Origin: Ahrensia sp.
GTDB lineage: Bacteria > Pseudomonadota > Alphaproteobacteria > Rhizobiales > Rhizobiaceae
NCBI GenBank assembly: GCA_002698425.1
Contig: NZXU01000012.1
Coordinates: 1-62,238, forward strand
DNA length: 62,238 bases
Direction: 5' to 3'
The notes under the pieces were generated by a model. The model saw only the letters and a list, made by a program, of their open reading frames with translations, was not told the origin of the DNA and did not search any database. Positions within the stretch are counted from its first letter, which is position 1; each line of letters opens with the position of its first letter. The position numbers and the translations under genes were made by a program. This document shows positions 34,538-46,403 of the stretch, piece by piece.

Positions 34538-35559
34538 TCAGGAATGGCGCTCGCGGGCCAGCGCCGCGCCGGCGCCGAGCGCCTGCAGCTTGCCGACCGC
34601 GACATCGCGCGAGAGCGGGGTCAGTCCGCAATTGGTGCAAGGGTATATGCGCTCGGCATCGGCGTATTCGAGCGCTTCGCCGATGACGGCGGCGACGGCC
34701 TCCGGCGTTTCAATCTCGGTGGTGGCGACATCGATGCAGCCGACCAGCACATCCTTGTCGGGCAGCAGGCCGATCAGCGAAATCGGCACGTGCGAATTGG
34801 CGCATTCAAGCGACACCTGGTCGATCGACGAGCCGTTGATGGCCGGGAAGGTCTCCTCATATTGCCGCCATTCGCCGCCGAGCGTCTTCTTCCACTCGAT
34901 ATTGGCCTCGATGCCGTAGCCGTAGCAGATATGGACCGCCGTGGTGCATTTCAGGCCGCGCGCGGCGCGGTCCAGCGCCTCGACGCCCCAGTCCTTCACT
35001 TCCTCCATGAAGACATTGAAAGCGGGTTCGTCGAACTGGATCGTGTCGACCCCGGCCGCTTCGAGCTCAAGCGCTTCCGCGTTGAGTATGTCGGCAAAGG
35101 CCATCGCCATGTCGGCGCGCTTGCCGTAATGTCCATCGGCCAGAGTGTCGCAGATCGTCATCGGGCCGGGCAGGGTCCATTTCAGGCCCTTCTGCGTATG
35201 CGCGCGGCAGAAAGCGGCCTCGTCGCGATGGACCGGGCGGCTGCGTTTCACCGGACCCGTCACGGTGGGAACATCCACGACATAACGGTTGTTGCGGATG
35301 CCCATCTTCGTTTTCAGGTCCCAGTCGATCCCCTCGACGGTCTCGAGAAAGCCGTGCACGAAATGGGTTCGGAACTGCTCGCCGTCCGAGACGATCTCGA
35401 TGCCGGCGTCTTCCTGCAACTTGATCCAGATGAGTGCCGCGTCGCGCTTCGCCTGGTCGAGTTCAGCCCCCTCCAGCTTCCATTTCGGCCAGAGCTTCTC
35501 GGTCTCCGCCAACCAGGATGGTTTCGGCAGGCTGCCGGCGACTGTGGGGCGGAAGAGCA

Positions 35560-35560
<1 letters not shown>
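34538..35560 (-). CDS. Short cobalamin-independent methionine synthase-like protein (core MetE)
   Basis: At 340 residues this equals only the C-terminal catalytic barrel of MetE, a compact methyl-transfer enzyme. The zinc site is visible as His and Cys in VHICYGYG and Cys in YPCTNCGLTPL. FRPTVAGSLPKPSWLAE and DTIQFDEPAFN are typical. Core-MetE proteins may use methylcobalamin or another donor rather than methyl-folate. Its start overlaps the adhC stop by one base (TGATG), so the two are translationally coupled. Confidence 0.88.
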
Positions 35561-36684
<1,124 letters not shown>

Positions 36685-36808
36685 TTTGGAACCTCTCCCG
36701 TTGACGGCAGGACATTTTCAGGATTTGGCATATCTTTCAACCCGCAAGCGGCCGGTTACCGGCCAGCGGCGGCATTTTCGGACAGGCTTTCCGGGGCACG
36801 GTGAAACA

Positions 36809-37735
36809 ATGAGCGGAACCGACCAGATCGGCGCTTTTCCGGCGGCGGACGACCATGTTCGCGGCATGGCGCTTTGCGCCGGTGCGATGCTCTTGCTGCC
36901 GCTGATGGACGCCATCGCCAAATGGTTGTCCACCGAAGCGGGCGTGTCGCCGGGCCAACTGACACTGGCGCGCTTCGTCATCCAGGCGGTTGTCTCCGGA
37001 GCCATCGTTGTCGCCGCGGCCGGAGTTGCCGCGCTTTGGCCAAAACGGCCGCTGATGAACCTGATCCGTGGTGCCATGCTCGGCACGGCCAGCCTGCTTT
37101 TCTTCCTCGCGCTCAAATACATGCCGCTCGCCGATGCGATCTCCGTCTTTTTCGTCGAACCGCTGATCCTGACGATCCTGTCGGTGGTCTTTCTGCACGA
37201 GACGGTCGGCTGGCGGAGGGTCCTGGCAATCCTTGTCGGCTTTGCCGGGGCGCTGATCGTCATCCAGCCGAGTTATGCTCTGTTCGGTGTCGTATCGCTG
37301 CTTCCCCTCGCAACAGCGGCGCTGTTTGCGAGCTATCTGACGCTCAATCGCGCCGCCGGCGTGCGCGACAGCGCCGTCGTGATGCAATTCGCGGCCGGAA
37401 TCGGCGGCGTTCTTGTGCTGTCACTGGCGACCTCGGCGGGGTCGGCCCTGGGGATCCGGAACCTCGACCTTGGATTTGAGTTCCCGATTTTCGTCTGGGT
37501 TCTGATGGCGGTGATGGGCGGTATCGGGATGACAGGCCATTACATCATCGTTTTGGCGTTCCGGATCGCGCCGGCTTCGCTGCTCGCACCGTTCCAGTAT
37601 CTGGAGATCGTCAGCGCCGCCGCGGCGGGTTTCCTGCTTTTCGGGGATTTTCCGAGCCTGTCCAAATGGATCGGCGTCGCGATGATCGTGGGGTCCGGGC
37701 TTTACGTGTTCTGGCGGGAACGGCGGCAGCGATAG
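36809..37735 (+). CDS. EamA/DMT-family transporter
   Basis: This 308-residue drug/metabolite transporter-superfamily protein has ten predicted membrane helices in two EamA repeats. It contains MPLADAISVFFVEPLILTI, FLHETVGWRRVLAILVGFAG and ASLLAPFQYLEIVSAAAAGF. The substrate is unknown; metabolite export is usual for this family. The start at ATG 36809 fits the first repeat. It is divergent from the adhC operon, and no functional link is evident. Confidence 0.85.
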   Translation: MSGTDQIGAFPAADDHVRGMALCAGAMLLLPLMDAIAKWLSTEAGVSPGQLTLARFVIQAVVSGAIVVAAAGVAALWPKRPLMNLIRGAMLGTASLLFFLALKYMPLADAISVFFVEPLILTILSVVFLHETVGWRRVLAILVGFAGALIVIQPSYALFGVVSLLPLATAALFASYLTLNRAAGVRDSAVVMQFAAGIGGVLVLSLATSAGSALGIRNLDLGFEFPIFVWVLMAVMGGIGMTGHYIIVLAFRIAPASLLAPFQYLEIVSAAAAGFLLFGDFPSLSKWIGVAMIVGSGLYVFWRERRQR

Positions 37736-37793
37736 TCGTCGCTGGAACCGGACAGCGCACCCGACGTTTCTCCTCGACATTACGGAGACGTCA

Positions 37794-38810
<1,017 letters not shown>

Positions 38811-38869
38811 TCGCGGGTTCAGCAAATCGAAACCGCTTCCTGCCAATCTGAACCGAACGAAAACCGGGG

Positions 38870-40120
38870 GTGGCGTTGGCAAACGTAATCGCACTGCTGA
38901 TATTCGCGGTAATCCTGTTGTGGCTGGTCATGTCGGCGCCGGTGGGACAGCGTACGGTCAGGCGGCGCATCCTTGCGCGCACCGAACCGGCAAGGCTCTG
39001 GGATGCTCTCTATCCCTTCGGCGGTGATTTCACCTGGAACGGCGCGGTCACCGAGGTGAGGCGAACAGGAGACGCGACTGGCCGTGTGGTGACGTCGCAT
39101 ATGGGCCGGGACGGACGTCCCATTGAGCGTGAATTCGTCGTAGAAGACTGCGTCGACGGTGAGCGTTTCACCATGCGCTACACCGACGATACGTCGCTTG
39201 CGCAGAGTTTCTGGGACGATCACGCGATGAGCGTGGAGATCGGCCGGGATCGCGAGGGCAGGGCCGTTGCCGAGGTCGCCGAAACCGACCGGTATCGCGG
39301 GATCGCCTTTCTCCTTTTCCGTTTCTTCGTCTTGCGGCGTATGGCCATGAAACTCCGGCGATGGGCCGAAACCGGTGAATTCAAGCCGGGCGGGACTTTC
39401 GAGCATCCCGCGACACAGGTCGCCTTGGCCGCGTTCTCCGCTCTCGTCCTTTGGCCGATCTTCGGTCTGAACCTCCAGGGCGCATTTCTCGCCGTCACGC
39501 TGACGATCGTCGTCGGCATGCACGAACTCGGTCACCTTGTCGCGTTTCGGATCATGGGCCACCAGACGGCGCGGGTGATCTTCCTGCCGCTGCTCGGCGG
39601 CATAGCCATCGGCGGACGCCCCTATGACCGGCATTTCGAGGTCGGATTCGCGGCCCTTATGGGCGCCGGTTTCTCCGCATTCCCGGTCGCCGCCCTGACA
39701 TGGGTCGCGTTCGGTTCCGACATGCCCACGGTCGCCAGCGGCGCTTTGGCGGTGGTGCTGATGATCATGTCGCTGTTCAATCTCGGCAACCTCATGCCGG
39801 TCTGGAAATTCGACGGCGGGCAGGTGCTTCGCCAGCTCTTCCGAACCGACCGGAGCATGGCGGCCGCCTCCTTCGCGACACTGATCATCATGACCGCCAC
39901 GGGCGTCGCGGCGGGCCTGCCGTCACAAGTGCTGATCATATGCGGCGTCGTGATCGCCGTCCTTTCGCTGCTGACATCGAAGACGGGGGTCGCTCCGAAG
40001 ACCGCATTGCGGCCGATGACCAACAATGAGCGTATCGCGCTCGGCCTAGCCTTCGCCGCCGTGCTGGCCATCCATGCGATCGCGCTGGCCTGGAGCCTTC
40101 ACCGGCTGTTCTACGTCTGA
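38870..40120 (+). CDS. M50 site-2 protease family protein with N-terminal SRPBCC-like region
   Basis: The 416-residue protein starts with one membrane helix, then about 130 residues reminiscent of a SRPBCC/START-like fold ([33 protein letters not shown]). Next comes a multi-helix membrane protease domain. The zinc motif is HELGH (about 218-222), and [11 protein letters not shown] near 308-318 supplies the third ligand. The architecture is therefore a lipid- or ligand-binding-like sensor joined to an intramembrane protease. The GTG start lacks a clear ribosome site. It converges on lipB with a 10-base overlap. Confidence 0.82.
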   Translation: MALANVIALLIFAVILLWLVMSAPVGQRTVRRRILARTEPARLWDALYPFGGDFTWNGAVTEVRRTGDATGRVVTSHMGRDGRPIEREFVVEDCVDGERFTMRYTDDTSLAQSFWDDHAMSVEIGRDREGRAVAEVAETDRYRGIAFLLFRFFVLRRMAMKLRRWAETGEFKPGGTFEHPATQVALAAFSALVLWPIFGLNLQGAFLAVTLTIVVGMHELGHLVAFRIMGHQTARVIFLPLLGGIAIGGRPYDRHFEVGFAALMGAGFSAFPVAALTWVAFGSDMPTVASGALAVVLMIMSLFNLGNLMPVWKFDGGQVLRQLFRTDRSMAAASFATLIIMTATGVAAGLPSQVLIICGVVIAVLSLLTSKTGVAPKTALRPMTNNERIALGLAFAAVLAIHAIALAWSLHRLFYV

Positions 40121-40884
40121 GCGGTTCCGGCAGGACCGAAAACCTCTCGGAAGGATTCCAGTAGCGCCAGATCGAGATCGTGCATGGTCACCGGCAGGCC
40201 GAGATCGACAAGGCTAGTGACGCCGTGATCGGCAATGCCACAGGGCACGATGCCGCCATAATGGGACAAATCCGGCTCGTGGTTGATCGCGATGCCGTGG
40301 AACGACACCCATTTGCGCAGCCGGATGCCGATTGCCGCGATCTTGTCCTCGGCGGGCTCGCCGGGAACTGTCGACGGTTTTTCCGGACGGACGACCCAGA
40401 CGCCGACCCGGTCCTCGCGCCGCTCGCCCTTGACGTTGAAGCGGTCGAGAGTGCGGATGATCCACTCCTCCAGCGCGGCCACGAAGGCGCGCACATCTTC
40501 CCTGCGCCGCTTCAGGTCGAGCATGACATAGGCGACCCGCTGGCCGGGGCCGTGATAGGTGTATTCGCCGCCGCGCCCGGTCTGGAAGACGGGGAAGCGG
40601 TCGGGCGCGACCAAGTCTCTCGAATCGGCGCTGGTACCGGCGGTATAAAGCGGCGGGTGTTCGACCAACCAGACCAGTTCGCGCGCCGTGCCTTCGCGGA
40701 TCGCGGCGGCGCGCGCCTCCATCTCGCCGACGGCGAAGTCATAGTCCGTCAGCCCGTCGGCAATCCGCCACTCGACCGGCGGCGACCCGTCGGCGGGAAA
40801 GAACAGGCTGGAAGCGGCGATCGCACCGCGCGCATTTGACGTCTCGATGGTCACAGGGCCGGACATGCAGCAGATTTGGGCCAT
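40111..40884 (-). CDS. lipB: Octanoyltransferase LipB
   Basis: LipB moves the octanoyl group from acyl carrier protein to lipoyl domains for lipoate synthesis. The 257-residue protein has the conserved [36 protein letters not shown] and, downstream, [20 protein letters not shown] with the catalytic Lys. The active-site Cys lies in PCGI. An alternative ATG lies 6 codons downstream. It is convergent with the M50 protease gene. Confidence 0.95.
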   Translation of the reverse strand: MAQICCMSGPVTIETSNARGAIAASSLFFPADGSPPVEWRIADGLTDYDFAVGEMEARAAAIREGTARELVWLVEHPPLYTAGTSADSRDLVAPDRFPVFQTGRGGEYTYHGPGQRVAYVMLDLKRRREDVRAFVAALEEWIIRTLDRFNVKGERREDRVGVWVVRPEKPSTVPGEPAEDKIAAIGIRLRKWVSFHGIAINHEPDLSHYGGIVPCGIADHGVTSLVDLGLPVTMHDLDLALLESFREVFGPAGTAQT

Positions 40885-41037
40885 CGAGGCCCGCGTTGCA
40901 AGCCTCGGCTGTTGCCGCGGCCCGGCGATCGCACAGGGGCTTCAAGACCTGTCAAAAAACATCGGGACAGGCTTGTGCGGCCATATGCGATTTGCTAAAC
41001 GCGCCCAGCCGGTTTCACCGGCTTTCGTCTTTGGCTT

Positions 41038-41122
41038 GCGGTCGTGGCGGAATTGGTAGACGCGCAGCGTTGAGGTCGCTGTGGGGCAACCCGTGGAAGT
41101 TCGAGTCTTCTCGACCGCACCA
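41038..41122 (+). tRNA. tRNA-Leu (anticodon GAG)
   Basis: The acceptor stem gcggtcg pairs with cgaccgc. The anticodon stem cagcg/cgctg holds loop TTGAGGT, giving GAG. A long variable arm and a T-arm around ggaagttcgagtcttc complete a class II leucine tRNA. CCA is encoded. The DUF2726 gene ends 91 bases downstream, pointing toward it. Confidence 0.95.
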
Positions 41123-41213
41123 GACACTCTTTCCAGGCTTTTTTCAGTTTTGTCGGCTCAGCGGCATCTCGCGGCGCGATCTTGGTGCGCCTGGGACGGG
41201 ATTCGCTTGCCTT

Positions 41214-41888
41214 TCAGGGGCGGCTGGCTTGAGCCAAATGCGGCACCTCCGCGGGTGAGGGAACCAGCTTCTCCACCAGCAGTCGCAATTCCGACGGGGT
41301 TGTGTGGCCCGCGACGACCTCGTGATAGCCGATCCCGGCACGGCGCAAGGCTTCCTTTTTCACGGCGTCGCGCGCCGCAGCCGTGCCTTGATGGTGTCCG
41401 TCGCCCTGATACTCGATCACGAAGCGGGCCTGGCAGTCCTCGTCCATCAGCACCAGATCGACCCGCTTCGAGTTGATGCAGGAATAGGCTTCCGTGTCCC
41501 TGCATCTGAGAATCTCGCCGAGCGAAACCTGCGCCATGACCTGCCAGCCCGGATTGCGCTCGATGACCATGACATCAAGCTCCCTGAAAACACGCCCCTC
41601 GCGTTTGTTGAGGATCGGCTGGGGTTCGAAATCCGCACTCATGACGGTGCGCAGTTGATCCGCTGCATCGCGCGGCTTCGGTGCTGCCGGGCGGGGCATC
41701 CGGACCACGCTCTCCTGACTGGTCCTGCCGTTGCGCCGGTAATCTGTCTTCCAGCGATTGCGTTCTCGCCATGCTCGCCGCCGCGTTTCCGATCGGAAGC
41801 GCTCGATGCCCATACCGATTGCGACGCCGATAACGATGAAGATGATCGACAAGTCGGTCTTTAGGAATTCGACGACACCCTGATCCAT
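41214..41888 (-). CDS. DUF2726-domain membrane-anchored protein
   Basis: This 224-residue protein has one N-terminal membrane helix (IIFIVIGVAIGMGIERF), a basic linker (RRRAWRERNRWK), then a DUF2726 domain (EGRVFRELDVMVIERNPGWQ, VDLVLMDEDCQARFVIEYQG, GHHQGTAAARDAVKKEAL). The acidic residues in VDLVLMD and FVIEYQ resemble a PD-(D/E)XK nuclease-like core, but activity is not shown. The gene points toward the 3' end of the tRNA-Leu gene, a common integration site. No integrase is nearby. Confidence 0.8.
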   Translation of the reverse strand: MDQGVVEFLKTDLSIIFIVIGVAIGMGIERFRSETRRRAWRERNRWKTDYRRNGRTSQESVVRMPRPAAPKPRDAADQLRTVMSADFEPQPILNKREGRVFRELDVMVIERNPGWQVMAQVSLGEILRCRDTEAYSCINSKRVDLVLMDEDCQARFVIEYQGDGHHQGTAAARDAVKKEALRRAGIGYHEVVAGHTTPSELRLLVEKLVPSPAEVPHLAQASRP

Positions 41889-42020
41889 TGCAAAAATATA
41901 CGCTGGTCAGCGTGGAGGGAGACTTAACGATGGCCGGAGTATTCGAACTAACCGGTGGAGCGGCTTGCTCCGGCTCGCGCATTCATTGCGCAACCGCGCC
42001 GCTTCGGATATCGCGACCGG

Positions 42021-42962
42021 ATGGATATCAAGAGTGCACAAGACGTGGGCGAAAGGGTTGAATTATCTCCTTTCGAACAACTCCGCTGGACCGTCGATGG
42101 CCTGACCGTTGCGGGGATGGCGTGGGGCCCCGCTGACGGACATCCGGTCCTGGCGCTGCATGGCTGGCTCGACAACGCCGCGAGTTTCGAGGTGCTGGCG
42201 CCGATGCTTGAGGGCTGCCGCGTTGTCTCGCTCGATCTGACGGGCCACGGGCTCAGCGATCACCGCTCTGACGACGCGGCCTATCTGCTCTGGGACGATA
42301 TTCCGCAACTGCTCAAAGTGATCGAGCAACTGGGCTGGCCGCGCTGCACGCTTCTCGGGCATTCGCGCGGCGCGATGATCGCAACGCTCATGGCCGCGGT
42401 GATGCCGGACCATGTGGACGCATTGATCACGCTGGACGGACTGGTTCCATCGCCACAGGACGATGCGCATTTCGTGCATCAGATGCATGACAGCCTTCGT
42501 TACACGGCGCGCATCGCAAGGCAGGCACAGCGGCGATTCTCTTCTCTCGAGGACTTCATAGAGCGGCGACAACGCTACGGCGTCAGCCGGGATATCGCGG
42601 CGCGGCTCGCGTCACGGGCGGTGGAGGAGACCGCGGACGGTTTCGTGCTGCTCAATGACCAGCGTCTCCACAGCCCCTCTGCCATCAAATTGAACGCTCG
42701 CCAGATCGAGGCTGCGTTGCGGGCCCTGTCGGTCCCGATCCTGACAATCTGGGCCAGGGAGGGATTGCTGACGCGCGACTGGGATCTGGATATTGCGGCG
42801 CTTGCCGAAACGGCCATCGGCGATCTGACCAGCGTGTCGGTCGACGGGCATCATCATTTTCATATGGAGCCCGGACCGGCGGCGGAGATCGCCGGCCATA
42901 TCCTCGATTTCATCGCGAGGCTGGACAAGGGCGGGGCGGAGGCGGCGCCGGCCGCCCCCTGA
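42021..42962 (+). CDS. Alpha/beta hydrolase (serine hydrolase-like)
   Basis: This 313-residue alpha/beta-hydrolase-fold enzyme has the oxyanion segment LALHGWLDNAASFEVL, the nucleophile elbow GHSRGAMI, an Asp in IWAREGLLTRD and the C-terminal His in DGHHHFHME. It resembles the SERHL-type hydrolases, and the natural substrate is unknown. The ATG at 42021 is preferred over an earlier in-frame GTG. Confidence 0.85.
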   Translation: MDIKSAQDVGERVELSPFEQLRWTVDGLTVAGMAWGPADGHPVLALHGWLDNAASFEVLAPMLEGCRVVSLDLTGHGLSDHRSDDAAYLLWDDIPQLLKVIEQLGWPRCTLLGHSRGAMIATLMAAVMPDHVDALITLDGLVPSPQDDAHFVHQMHDSLRYTARIARQAQRRFSSLEDFIERRQRYGVSRDIAARLASRAVEETADGFVLLNDQRLHSPSAIKLNARQIEAALRALSVPILTIWAREGLLTRDWDLDIAALAETAIGDLTSVSVDGHHHFHMEPGPAAEIAGHILDFIARLDKGGAEAAPAAP

Positions 42963-42968
42963 ACCGGA

Positions 42969-43820
42969 TTATCGTACAAGCACGAGAACGCGATTTCCGG
43001 AGCTGTCGCGGAGTGTCAGCTGGTCGCCGTCAAGGCCGACCCGTACGGCGTCCTCGGTTGCCTTGGCGAGCGAGCGTTCCGCCGAGGTGACCGACAGGTT
43101 GGGGCAGGCCATCTTCGTCGTCATGACCGAGCCGCCGTTCCAGGTCGCCCCGGACTGCGCAATGCGCGAACGCATCGTGTTGCATCCGAAGGTGGCGCGG
43201 AAATCGCCGTCGCCGCGGATTTCGACCCGCGATGCCGCCGCGAGACTGCCGGAAAGCTGCGTCAGATAGCCCGTCTGGTGGGCGGCCACATGGCGGACGC
43301 GCCAGACGCCGGTGATCGCGGTCGAAACGGCGTAAGGGCCGCCTTGCGGCTGCGCGATGGCGGAGGCCGGCACGATGCGGAACTTTTCCCAGGCCTGCGG
43401 ATTGCCGTCCGACACGGCGGCGAGAAGGGAGCCCTGTCCGACACCGGCGCGCACCAGCTTGCCGTTCTGCTCGGAGCGGATGGCGACGGAGCCGCCGGGA
43501 AGGCGCGACATCCGGAACATTTCCCAGCCGCGGATATGCGGGCTTCCGGCCTGCAGATAGGTCTGCTGTCCGACGCCCGCGCGCACATAGCTGTTGCCGC
43601 CGGCAAGGCGAAACGCGACGCGATTGGCCTGGAGCCGCACGATCTCGAGCCTGACCGCCCCGGAGGCGCTGCGCGCATTGGCGGCCAGCAAGCCGCCCGA
43701 TTCGCCGACAAAGTGTCCGGAGTGGGTCGATTGCAGATAGATATCTTCCGCGTTGGATGGAGCCGCAAAGGCGAGGGCGGCAGCGAAGGTGGCCATGGCA
43801 AGGCCGAGAAGGCGTTTCAT
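42969..43820 (-). CDS. Secreted protein: fascin-like trefoil plus META domain
   Basis: The 283-residue protein has a signal peptide (cleavage after about residue 24, APSNA). Next come four short repeated units of the fascin/actin-crosslinking trefoil type, with GNSYVRAGVGQQTYLQA and GKLVRAGVGQGSLLAA as clear copies. The C-terminal part (about 165-283) starts GVWRVRHV and contains GCNTMRSRIAQSGATWNGG, typical of META/HslJ domains. Periplasmic or outer-surface binding is likely. AAGGAAG lies before the start. The fold calls are from pattern. Confidence 0.75.
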   Translation of the reverse strand: MKRLLGLAMATFAAALAFAAPSNAEDIYLQSTHSGHFVGESGGLLAANARSASGAVRLEIVRLQANRVAFRLAGGNSYVRAGVGQQTYLQAGSPHIRGWEMFRMSRLPGGSVAIRSEQNGKLVRAGVGQGSLLAAVSDGNPQAWEKFRIVPASAIAQPQGGPYAVSTAITGVWRVRHVAAHQTGYLTQLSGSLAAASRVEIRGDGDFRATFGCNTMRSRIAQSGATWNGGSVMTTKMACPNLSVTSAERSLAKATEDAVRVGLDGDQLTLRDSSGNRVLVLVR

Positions 43821-44005
43821 GAAGTCTTCCTTTTCCGTCTGGCGTCCGTCCCCTGGACCGGGATCCGACGATTGAAGCCGTCCTCCTAAGCTGTCGCGCT
43901 GCGCCCATCTGTGATCTTGGTCACAGCGCGGGCGCCCGCGGATTTCTGCGTGTAATCAGGGAGATGCTTCCTATATCTGAAGTGGACGGGCTCGAGGAAG
44001 GATTG

Positions 44006-44200
44006 ATGCGAGACAAGCCGACGCCGTGGAAACTGGACCGGCCTTACGACCCCGATGAACGCGCCGCGAGTTTGAGGAAGCGCTTTTCGCGTTATCGTGC
44101 ACGCAACGGAATTGTGGCGCCGTCGCGCGCCACCCGGTTCTGGCCGGTGTGGCTGCTGGCCGCCGCCGGCATCGCGGCGCTTATCGCGTTCGCGGCCTGA
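44006..44200 (+). CDS. Small C-tail-anchored membrane protein
   Basis: This 64-residue protein has a charged, Arg-rich N-terminal part (KLDRPYDPDERAASLRKRFS) and one C-terminal helix (FWPVWLLAAAGIAALIAF). I do not recognise the family. The ATG at 44006 is preferred because GAGGAAGGA lies 5 bases upstream; an earlier ATG at 43964 would add 14 residues. It lies 99 bases before thrS. Confidence 0.65.
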   Translation: MRDKPTPWKLDRPYDPDERAASLRKRFSRYRARNGIVAPSRATRFWPVWLLAAAGIAALIAFAA

Positions 44201-44299
44201 GTGCCAAACCCGGCTTTACTTGGCGACGGGCTTTGCCTATGACGCGCGCATTGTTCACCACCCGCGTTCGTTGGCGGGACTGGAAAAGGAGACCTGACC

Positions 44300-46288
44300 A
44301 TGGCTGCGGCCGTTTCCCTGACATTTCCTGATGGTTCTGTGAAAGCGTTCGACGCCGGTGCGACCGGCCGCGACGTCGCGGAATCGATCTCCAAATCACT
44401 CGCCAAGAAGGCTGTCGCCGTTGCGATCGACGGGCAGTTGCGCGACCTCGCCGACCCGGTCACCGACGGCGCCATCGAGATCGTGACGCGCGATGACCAG
44501 CGCGCGCTCGAACTGATCCGCCACGACGCGGCCCATGTGATGGCCGAAGCCGTGCAGGAGCTCTGGCCCGGCACGCAGGTAACCATTGGTCCGGTGATCG
44601 AGAACGGCTTTTATTACGATTTCAAGCGCGTCCATCCGGACACGCGCGAAGATTGGCCGTTCACGCCGGACGATCTGCCGCTGATCGAAAAGAAGATGCG
44701 CGAGATCATCCAGCGCAACGCGCCCTTCACCAAGGAGATCTGGAGCCGCGACCAGGCCAAGGACAAGTTCGCCGACATGGGCGAGGCCTACAAGGTGGAG
44801 CTGGTCGACGCGATCCCCGAGGACCAGGACATCCGCATCTACAAGCAGGGCGACTGGTTCGACCTGTGCCGCGGTCCGCATATGGATTCGACCGGCCGCA
44901 TCGGCGCCGCCTTCAAGCTGATGAAGGTGGCCGGCGCCTATTGGCGCGGCGATTCCAACAATCCGATGCTGACGCGTATCTACGGCACGGCCTGGGCCAA
45001 CCAGCAGGATCTCGACGCCTATCTTCACATGCTGGAAGAGGCGGAGAAGCGCGACCATCGCCGGCTCGGCCGCGAGATGGACCTTTTCCATTTCCAGGAA
45101 GAGGGGCCGGGCACGGTGTTCTGGCACGCCAAGGGCTGGCGCATGTTCCAGAACCTGCTCGCCTATATGCGCCGGAACATCGCGGACGACTATGACGAGG
45201 TGAACGCGCCGCAGGTACTCGACAACGCACTGTGGAAGACCTCGGGCCACTGGGGCTGGTATCGCGAGAACATGTTCGCGGTCACCTGCGCCGACGAGGA
45301 GGCGGAGGACAACCGCGTCTTCGCGCTGAAGCCGATGAACTGTCCCGGCCACGTACAGATCTTCAAGCACGGGCTGAAATCCTACCGCGAACTGCCGATC
45401 CGGCTGGCCGAGTTCGGCGCGGTGCACCGCTACGAACCGTCCGGCGCGCTTCACGGGCTGATGCGCGTGCGCGGCTTCACGCAGGACGACGCGCATGTAT
45501 TCTGCACCGAGGACCAGCTCGAGGCGGAGATCCTCAAGATCAACGACCTGATGATGTCGGTCTACAAGGATTTCGGCTTCGACGAGGTGCTGGTTAAGCT
45601 CGCTACGCGCCCTGAAAAGCGTGTCGGCAGCGACGAATCCTGGGACCACGCCGAGGATATTCTAAAGCGGTCGCTCGAGAAGATGGCGCGCGAGGACAGC
45701 CGCATCAAGACCGGCATCAACGAAGGCGAGGGCACCTTCTACGGCCCGAAATTCGAATATACGCTGAGGGACGCCATCGGCCGCGAATGGCAGTGCGGCA
45801 CGACGCAGGTGGACTTCAACCTGCCGGAACGGTTCGGCGCTTTCTATATCGACAGCGATTCGGAGAAGAAGCAGCCCGTCATGGTGCACCGCGCCATCGT
45901 CGGCTCGCTGGAACGCTTCCTTGGTATCCTGATCGAAAGCCATGCCGGCCATTTCCCGCTCTGGTTCGCGCCGGTGCAGGTCGTCGTCGCGACGATCACG
46001 CAGGAGGCGGACGGTTATGCGAGCGAGGTGGCGAAGAAACTGAAGGCCGCCGGGCTGCAGGTCGAAACCGATCTCCGCAACGAAAAGATCAATTACAAGG
46101 TGCGCGAGCACAGCCTGGCCAAGGTGCCTGTCATTCTGGTTGTGGGACGCCGCGAGGCGGAGGAAGGCACGGTCAATGTGCGCCGGCTCGGTTCGCGGGA
46201 CCAGGAATCGAAGTCGGTCGACGAGATTACGAAGCTGCTTGTCGAGGAGGCGACGCCGCCCGACATCAAGCGCAAGCTCGGCATGTGA
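44300..46288 (+). CDS. thrS: Threonyl-tRNA synthetase
   Basis: This is a class II synthetase that charges tRNA-Thr and edits mis-charged serine. The 662-residue protein has the N-terminal TGS domain ([16 protein letters not shown]), the editing domain with [17 protein letters not shown], the catalytic core with [20 protein letters not shown] (zinc Cys/His) and [17 protein letters not shown], and an anticodon domain at the C-terminus. Length is normal. A terminator follows. Confidence 0.97.
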   Translation: MAAAVSLTFPDGSVKAFDAGATGRDVAESISKSLAKKAVAVAIDGQLRDLADPVTDGAIEIVTRDDQRALELIRHDAAHVMAEAVQELWPGTQVTIGPVIENGFYYDFKRVHPDTREDWPFTPDDLPLIEKKMREIIQRNAPFTKEIWSRDQAKDKFADMGEAYKVELVDAIPEDQDIRIYKQGDWFDLCRGPHMDSTGRIGAAFKLMKVAGAYWRGDSNNPMLTRIYGTAWANQQDLDAYLHMLEEAEKRDHRRLGREMDLFHFQEEGPGTVFWHAKGWRMFQNLLAYMRRNIADDYDEVNAPQVLDNALWKTSGHWGWYRENMFAVTCADEEAEDNRVFALKPMNCPGHVQIFKHGLKSYRELPIRLAEFGAVHRYEPSGALHGLMRVRGFTQDDAHVFCTEDQLEAEILKINDLMMSVYKDFGFDEVLVKLATRPEKRVGSDESWDHAEDILKRSLEKMAREDSRIKTGINEGEGTFYGPKFEYTLRDAIGREWQCGTTQVDFNLPERFGAFYIDSDSEKKQPVMVHRAIVGSLERFLGILIESHAGHFPLWFAPVQVVVATITQEADGYASEVAKKLKAAGLQVETDLRNEKINYKVREHSLAKVPVILVVGRREAEEGTVNVRRLGSRDQESKSVDEITKLLVEEATPPDIKRKLGM

Positions 46289-46310
46289 CAGACGCGTGAC
46301 GAAATACGCG

Positions 46311-46340
46311 AAACCGGTGGCGAAAGCCGCCGGTTTTTTT
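46311..46340 (+). terminator. Rho-independent terminator after thrS
   Basis: An 11-bp stem with one G-U pair (aaaccggtggc with gccgccggttt) and tetraloop GAAA is followed by a run of T. It lies 22 bases after the thrS stop. Confidence 0.9.
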
Positions 46341-46403
46341 CTTGCAACTCGACTTCGATAATACAGCTTAGTAAAATTGGCCGCGGGCGGAGATGACTGG
46401 CGG

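Noticed and set aside
41123..41213. Possible attachment site downstream of tRNA-Leu(GAG)
   Set aside because: No repeat of the tRNA 3' end and no integrase gene were found in the window.
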